Below are positions 6,456-10,108 of a stretch of DNA of 10,108 nt, one piece after another. The translations under genes were made by a program, and so were the position numbers. Position 1 is the first letter of the stretch. Each line of letters begins with the position of its first letter. The notes beneath the pieces are model-generated. The model made no database searches, had not been told where the DNA came from, and saw only the letters and a program-made list of their open reading frames with translations. The DNA comes from Veillonella sp. AM51-8BH (GTDB lineage: Bacteria > Bacillota > Negativicutes > Veillonellales > Veillonellaceae): assembly GCF_003463825.1 (NCBI RefSeq), contig NZ_QSDY01000066.1, positions 1-10,108 of the forward strand. The letters are read 5' to 3'.

Positions 6456-6751
6456 CTGTAGTTAAAGTATTAAATTGATTAAGTTATCCCATTTGTTGAT
6501 GAGATTTTAAGACTTCAATTTGACTAGTTGTATCTAGTATGTAATCAAAGAATATAGGTATACATTAGATTTTAAATACTATATTCTATAAAAGCGATTT
6601 ATCTATATTTGGCAACGTTGATGTTACAATTCAAGTTGAGAATAGGAAAATGCTTATAAATATGTGCTTTTCTTGATTATGCATTTTATTAATAAATGCA
6701 GTTTATTACACGTTTAAAGACTATTATGAGATTGTTTATAATGAATAGATA
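6456..6751. other. AT-rich intergenic stretch with no recognised gene
   Basis: About 300 bases between the phosphate-operon terminator and the promoter of the small gene. The only structure I see is a 7-bp inverted repeat TGCATTT/AAATGCA (6680-6700) and an isolated TATAAT at 6737-6742. No reading frame with a ribosome site stands out on either strand. Confidence 0.5.
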
Positions 6752-6780
6752 TTGCATACTTATGTATGAGCGGTTATACT
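6752..6780 (+). promoter_or_regulatory. Likely promoter of the 57-residue basic protein
   Basis: TTGCAT (6752-6757) is followed after 17 bases by TATACT (6775-6780), placing the start near 6787. AAGGAG (6789-6794) would then sit almost at the 5' end of the RNA. Confidence 0.4.
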
Positions 6781-6822
6781 ATCGGTAGAAGGAGTTTTTC
6801 AAGTGAAAAGTGAGGTATGTAT

Positions 6823-6996
6823 ATGGCATGGGGTGGAACTAGACGCGGTGCCGGGCGCCCACGTAATCCGATTAAACGTATTGGTAGAACCATTCGACTC
6901 AGTGATGAAGAGTTTCTTTCACTCAAACCATTAATTATGGCTATTAAGGCAAATAATGATAAACGATATAGGCAACAATATAATCGAAATAGATAA
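6823..6996 (+). CDS. Small basic DNA-binding-like protein, 57 residues
   Basis: A short frame from ATG 6823 to TAA 6994-6996 encodes MAWGGTRRGAGRPRNPIKRI, then GRTIRLSDEEFLSLKPLI and a basic tail. The GGxRxGAGRP opening followed by a RTIRLSDEEF-like strand and helix is common in small ribbon-helix-helix-type proteins of phages, plasmids and bacterial accessory regions. The GRPR core also resembles an AT-hook that enters the minor groove. About 15 Arg/Lys against 3 Asp/Glu make it strongly basic. GTGAGG (6810-6815) lies seven bases before the ATG; an in-frame ATG at 6817 is too close to that site. A better site, AAGGAG, serves a GTG at 6803 in another frame. A DNA-binding role is inferred from composition and motif; target and partner are unknown. 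It stands alone between two terminated operons. Confidence 0.65.
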   Translation: MAWGGTRRGAGRPRNPIKRIGRTIRLSDEEFLSLKPLIMAIKANNDKRYRQQYNRNR

Positions 6997-7013
6997 AAAA
7001 GGCATTGTCACAG

Positions 7014-7102
7014 CATATACAACTTAATAAACTTTACATCTATTTTACAATAATCCATTTTAAAATCTTTCAACTACAACACATCTCTACTCTCTACAAT
7101 AT
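7014..7102. other. 89-base G-free block inside an inverted repeat
   Basis: Between G7013 and G7103 the plus strand has no G at all, only A, C and T. The block is bracketed by CACAGCATAT (7009-7018) and its exact reverse complement ATATGCTGTG (7099-7108). ATTG (7004-7007) and CAAT (7111-7114) extend the pairing past a small internal loop. It begins just after the stop of the 57-residue gene. As RNA it would make a stem holding a large unstructured loop. I recognise no RNA family. Confidence 0.5.
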
Positions 7103-7122
7103 GCTGTGTGCAATACAAGCAG

Positions 7123-7164
7123 TACGAAGAAGGTCCCAATTTATAGAATTGGGACCTCTTCGTA
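7123..7164. terminator. 18-bp hairpin between convergent genes, possibly a bidirectional terminator
   Basis: Bases 7123-7141 pair with 7147-7164 around the loop TATAG; one A is bulged on the left arm. The stem includes GGTCCC/GGGACC and is very stable. Neither side is followed by a proper T-tract, so it is not a textbook intrinsic terminator. It lies between the plus-strand small gene and the end of the minus-strand transporter operon. A 14-bp palindrome, ATTACATATGTAAT (7166-7179), follows and then runs into TTTT. Confidence 0.55.
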
Positions 7165-7228
7165 TATTACATATGTAATTTTTGAAAATCTACGTTAATT
7201 TAGGTGACTTTTAAATAGTTATACTACT

Positions 7229-8233
7229 TTAGTCAATTTTTACACCGTGAATCTCTTCAGCTAGACGTTTTAGGGCATCTACAGTACGAACACCAGGTGT
7301 GATTTCAGAAAGTTTTACGCGAATGAAATGACCTTCTTTAACAGCTGTAATGTCTTGAAGTTGAGGGTTAGATTTTATTTTTTCGATTTTTTGTTGGAAA
7401 TCGTCGTCGTTACGAATAGAAGTACCGTAGTCAGCGATAATAATATAATCAGGATTTTGAGCAATTACAGTTTCCCAAGATCCTTTGGCCCATGTTTTAT
7501 CTACACCTAAGCCGCTCATTACGTTGTCAGCACCGATGAGTTTCAAGATGTTAGTTGTATAACCTTCAAAGGCAGTGAATGGCTGGCCATCTTCAGAGTC
7601 ATAAATGAATACACGTTTACGAGGTAAGTCTTTTAGCTTATCTTGGATAGCGGCTAATGTTTTACGTTGACCTGCAACCCATTCTTCAGCTTTAGATTTA
7701 ACACCGAAGATTTCACCTAATTTAATCATGTCATTAAAGTTAGTTTCCAAGTCGGCCTTTGTAGATAGCATAGATTCAGGAAGCCAGATGTTAACCTTTT
7801 GTGCAATCATTTTATCAGCAGGGATGGCTCGTTTGCTGAAGGAGTCAGGCCAACCTGTTGCAAAGTCAGGTTTTACAGACATAAATACTTCGTAGGACGG
7901 CCATTTATCGGATAATACTTTTACCTTGTCATAAGCGGCTTGTAGAGGTGGATAGATTTCCTCTTCTTTAAAAGCTGTACCAGCCATCTTGTCTTCAAGA
8001 CCTAATTGAAGCATCATTTCTGTCGTTGCTTGAGACATGGATACAGCATGAGTAGGGGAAGATTTTACAGCAAAGTCAGTTTTTGTACCGTCAAAAGTTT
8101 CACTCCATGTTACTGCATTGCTATTGTCAGCTGCGTTCTTCGTTGTGTCAGAACCACAACCAGCGATAGCAAATGTGGCACATGCCATAGCAACTAATAA
8201 CAATTTTTTTGACTTTCTTAATTTTTGAAACAT
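7229..8233 (-). CDS. Substrate-binding lipoprotein of a FecCD-type ABC importer
   Basis: This 334-residue protein would capture an iron-siderophore, heme or cobalamin-like ligand outside the inner membrane and deliver it to the permease encoded upstream. It starts with a lipoprotein signal: basic MFQKLRKSKK, hydrophobic LLLVAMACATFAIA, then lipobox IAGC with C26 as the lipidated residue. The mature part has the FecB/BtuF-type layout: an N-terminal lobe with SPTHAVSMSQATTEMMLQLGLEDKMAGTA, a SYEVFMSVKPDFATGW stretch near 113-128, a long connecting helix (KADLETNFNDMIKLGEIFGVKSKAEEW), and a C-terminal lobe with FIYDSEDGQPFTAF, NILKLIGADNVM and WETVIAQNPDYIIIADYG. AAAGGA lies six bases before the ATG at 8233. 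It is the last gene of the operon, 19 bases after the ATPase. The ligand cannot be assigned from these motifs. Confidence 0.9.
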   Translation of the reverse strand: MFQKLRKSKKLLLVAMACATFAIAGCGSDTTKNAADNSNAVTWSETFDGTKTDFAVKSSPTHAVSMSQATTEMMLQLGLEDKMAGTAFKEEEIYPPLQAAYDKVKVLSDKWPSYEVFMSVKPDFATGWPDSFSKRAIPADKMIAQKVNIWLPESMLSTKADLETNFNDMIKLGEIFGVKSKAEEWVAGQRKTLAAIQDKLKDLPRKRVFIYDSEDGQPFTAFEGYTTNILKLIGADNVMSGLGVDKTWAKGSWETVIAQNPDYIIIADYGTSIRNDDDFQQKIEKIKSNPQLQDITAVKEGHFIRVKLSEITPGVRTVDALKRLAEEIHGVKID

Positions 8234-8252
8234 AGTAAGTCCTTTCTTTTAA

Positions 8253-8999
8253 TTAATAATATAAGTGATAGCGCCCTTCATCCCAAGAGGTTTTGAACGG
8301 AACTTCAAATATGGGTTCAAGGATTTCAGGTGTTAGTACCTCAGTTGGAGAACCTTCTTTTAGGATTGTTCCTTTATTCATAATCACGATATGATCACAA
8401 TATTGAGCAGCCAGATTTAAATCGTGTAGAACTACGATGGTTGTACCTTTGAAAGCTCGCAATTGTTTCATAAGTGCTACCTTATATTTCATATCTAGAT
8501 GGTTCGTAGGTTCATCTAAAAGAAGTATTTGAGGTTTTTGCGTTAAAGCTTTCGCAATAAAAACGCGTTGCTTCTCGCCACCTGAGAGGTGATGAATTTG
8601 TTCGTTAGCTAAATGTGTAATGCCTACTTCATTCATATAGTGCTCTGCGATTTTTACATCTTCTGCGCTATAGGTGCCGAAGTGTTGCTTATATGGATAA
8701 CGGCCCATGAGGACGATATCTTTTACGAGAAAGTCATCGATCATAGAGTCCCTAGACTGTGTTAACACTGCTACTAATTGAGCAAACTCACGACCCTTAT
8801 AAGACTCTAATGCTTTTTGATTCAATGTGATCTTATCTTTTGAGGGTAGTAGTCGGTAAAGATGGCTCAGTAATGTAGACTTACCACATCCATTTGGCCC
8901 GATGATGGCTGTAATTTTATTATTAGGAAATGTTACAGAAATATTCTTTAACACTTCTTTCTTCTCGTAGGAGAAGGACAGCTGATTAATTTGATACAT
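8253..8999 (-). CDS. ATP-binding subunit of a FecE/BtuD-type ABC importer
   Basis: This is the cytoplasmic ATPase that powers the importer. Numbered from the ATG at 8999 it has 248 residues: Walker A GPNGCGKST (34-42), Q-loop Q81, signature LSGGEKQR (138-145), Walker B LLLDEPTNHLD (159-169) and switch H192 in LHDLNLAAQYC. The sequence SYEKKEVLKNISVTFPNNKITAIIGPNG is typical of iron-chelate/B12 ATPases. A longer frame reaches back to 9062, but those 21 residues overlap the permease gene and are not family-like. AGGAG five to six bases before 8999 supports the shorter start, which leaves a 26-base gap after the permease stop. It is the middle gene of the operon and no defects are visible. Confidence 0.92.
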   Translation of the reverse strand: MYQINQLSFSYEKKEVLKNISVTFPNNKITAIIGPNGCGKSTLLSHLYRLLPSKDKITLNQKALESYKGREFAQLVAVLTQSRDSMIDDFLVKDIVLMGRYPYKQHFGTYSAEDVKIAEHYMNEVGITHLANEQIHHLSGGEKQRVFIAKALTQKPQILLLDEPTNHLDMKYKVALMKQLRAFKGTTIVVLHDLNLAAQYCDHIVIMNKGTILKEGSPTEVLTPEILEPIFEVPFKTSWDEGRYHLYY

Positions 9000-9025
9000 A
9001 GTATCTCCTATAGATATGATATACA

Positions 9026-10033
9026 CTAACCATTGTGTTTGTAACGATTCATAATAATCCAAATGAAGAGTGGCGCCCCTAGTAAGGATGTAAGAACACC
9101 GATTGGGATTTCTTCCGGACTATATAGGGCTCTTGATAATACATCTGACCATATCATGACGATACTACCGATTAGAGCACTAAAAAGTAATGTGTTTCTA
9201 TGCTTAGGGCCACCTATAATTCTAGCTAGGTGTGGGATTATGAGTCCTATAAAACCGACTACACCCACTTTTGATACTAATGTGGCAATGACAATAGAGG
9301 ATATAATAACGATGCTTAGCTGTAACTGTTTAACTGATAAGCCCATTTGTGCTGCTTCATGATTACCGAGTAGTAGCACATCAAGATCTTGATTAAACAT
9401 ATAGATGTATAGCATAAACAAGGTTACAATGATAGCCGTTAATGGCAAATCACCCCATTGAATGCCTGCGAAGCTACCTAGGAGCCAGAACATAGCACTA
9501 CGAACTTGTGCCTCGTGCTTAGCTCCGTAGATGATCATCATAGTTAAAGCCGAGAAAATCCCCGTCATGCCCATACCGATGAGGATGAGCTTCACAGGGC
9601 TGTTGCTTTTACCAACACAGAGCAATACCAAGATAATAGAGAGAGCTGCACCTAGGGCTGCAAAAACAGGCGTATTATAGGCCCCTAGTAGTGGAATACC
9701 GCCCATGATGATAGCAAATACGGCACCTGTACTAGCACCCGATGAAACACCTAATACATAGGGATCTGCTAGAGCATTTCTAGTTACCGTTTGCATTAAT
9801 AAACCTACAAGGGATAGGCCTATACCTGTTAGTACTGAGTAGATGAGCCTAGGCAAACGAATATCTGTAATAATTGTGTTTGTCATGGTCGTGGTGGCAT
9901 TTGGGTCCATCATAGCCATAAGTGCAGGAATGATTTGATCTAAAGAAATAAATGTGGATCCAAATTGTAAGGCCGTTACCAATGAAATACATAATATTAC
10001 ACATAGTATTAATGCTTTTATAGAAGTTTGCAT
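9026..10033 (-). CDS. FecCD-family permease of a metal-chelate/cobalamin ABC importer
   Basis: This 335-residue inner-membrane subunit has about ten hydrophobic segments and the FecCD/BtuC signatures: DIRLPRLIYSVLTGIGLSL (57-75), LLMQTVTRNALADPYVLGVSSGAS (78-101), GVVGFIGLIIPHLARIIGG in the second half (the loop contacting the ATPase) and EEIPIGVLTSLLGAPLFIWII near the C-terminus. Length is normal. It probably works as a homodimer, since only one permease gene is present. AAGGAG five bases before the ATG at 10033 supports the start. It is the first gene of the operon, behind a promoter at 10077-10105. No riboswitch fits between that promoter and the gene. Substrate class is iron-siderophore, heme or cobalamin; I cannot choose. 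Confidence 0.93.
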   Translation of the reverse strand: MQTSIKALILCVILCISLVTALQFGSTFISLDQIIPALMAMMDPNATTTMTNTIITDIRLPRLIYSVLTGIGLSLVGLLMQTVTRNALADPYVLGVSSGASTGAVFAIIMGGIPLLGAYNTPVFAALGAALSIILVLLCVGKSNSPVKLILIGMGMTGIFSALTMMIIYGAKHEAQVRSAMFWLLGSFAGIQWGDLPLTAIIVTLFMLYIYMFNQDLDVLLLGNHEAAQMGLSVKQLQLSIVIISSIVIATLVSKVGVVGFIGLIIPHLARIIGGPKHRNTLLFSALIGSIVMIWSDVLSRALYSPEEIPIGVLTSLLGAPLFIWIIMNRYKHNG

Positions 10034-10056
10034 AAAATCTCCTTATTTTATTGTAT

Positions 10057-10070
10057 AGGTAATATAACCT
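10057..10070 (-). promoter_or_regulatory. Possible operator at the importer transcription start
   Basis: AGGTAATATAACCT (plus strand) has arms AGGT and ACCT around a symmetric ATAT centre; 12 of 14 positions are symmetric. It overlaps the predicted start point, a place where a repressor would act. It does not match a Fur box well. Confidence 0.35.
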
Positions 10071-10076
10071 TATCTA

Positions 10077-10105
10077 AGTATAGAGAACTTTCTATATATA
10101 TACAA
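10077..10105 (-). promoter_or_regulatory. Promoter of the ABC importer operon
   Basis: On the minus strand TTGTAT (10100-10105), a 17-base spacer and TATACT (10077-10082) form a reasonable promoter, with a start near 10070 and a leader of about 37 bases. Confidence 0.55.
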
Positions 10106-10108
10106 TAT

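Noticed and set aside
6803..6934. GTG-started 43-codon frame with a good AAGGAG site
   Set aside because: It overlaps the 57-residue frame, whose motifs (GAGRP, RTIRLSDEEF) are family-like, while this frame gives no recognisable sequence. It is kept only as a possible translational competitor.
9000..9062. N-terminal extension of the ABC ATPase to an ATG at 9062
   Set aside because: The extra 21 residues overlap the permease coding end and precede the family-typical start; the ATG at 8999 has its own ribosome site.
9063..9362. Plus-strand open frame inside the permease gene
   Set aside because: It is an antisense shadow of a well-supported FecCD gene.
10034..10108. Cobalamin riboswitch upstream of the importer
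   Set aside because: The space is too short and no B12-box or conserved stem is visible in the 75 bases available.
1..10108. CRISPR array, tRNA, rRNA or phage module
   Set aside because: No regularly spaced repeats, no cloverleaf or rRNA-like stretch and no phage structural genes were seen in the window.

Overview
The window looks like chromosomal DNA from an AT-rich anaerobic fermenter of the Bacillota. The gene set points to the Negativicutes, most likely Veillonella or a close relative: a compact [FeFe] hydrogenase, a DUF47-PiT phosphate pair, a FecCD-type metal-chelate transporter with a lipoprotein binding component, and strong AGGAGG ribosome sites. The genus is an inference from gene content and base composition; no search was run.

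Layout. At the left edge (1-296) lies the end of an IS3-like insertion sequence: the N-terminal 85 codons of its orfA on the minus strand, a terminal end starting TGTACCCCC, and a perfect 15-bp hairpin over the orfA ribosome site. Eight bases away ends a minus-strand gene for a very acidic 112-residue protein (305-643) with a near-consensus promoter. Divergent from it is an ABC-F (Uup-like) gene (761-2766), split by a -1 frameshift near 1712 into two pieces, each carrying one ATP-binding cassette. Next is the [FeFe] hydrogenase (2899-4368) behind its own TTGATA-17-TATAAT promoter, then a 419-bp gap with a long AT-rich palindrome and a strong terminator. A two-gene phosphate operon follows (DUF47 regulator 4788-5417, PiT permease 5410-6408), with stop and start overlapping, ended by a GAAA-loop terminator.

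The region 6456-7228 holds one small gene too short for usual ORF calling (6823-6996, 57 residues, GRP-type basic N-terminus and a ribbon-helix-helix-like segment), then an unusual 89-base stretch with no G, bracketed by an inverted repeat and followed by an 18-bp hairpin. From 7229 to the right end is a minus-strand ABC importer operon, transcribed permease, ATPase, lipoprotein (10033 to 7229), with a likely promoter at 10077-10105.

How it fits together. The hydrogenase would dispose of fermentation electrons as H2, the PiT/DUF47 pair imports phosphate, and the FecCD-type system takes up an iron-siderophore, heme or cobalamin-like compound; the substrate cannot be settled from sequence. Apart from the IS end and the small basic protein, this is mostly core-genome content. 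The least explained parts are the frameshift with a slippery heptamer in the ABC-F gene, the palindrome and possible short RNA after the hydrogenase, and the G-free block near 7014-7102.
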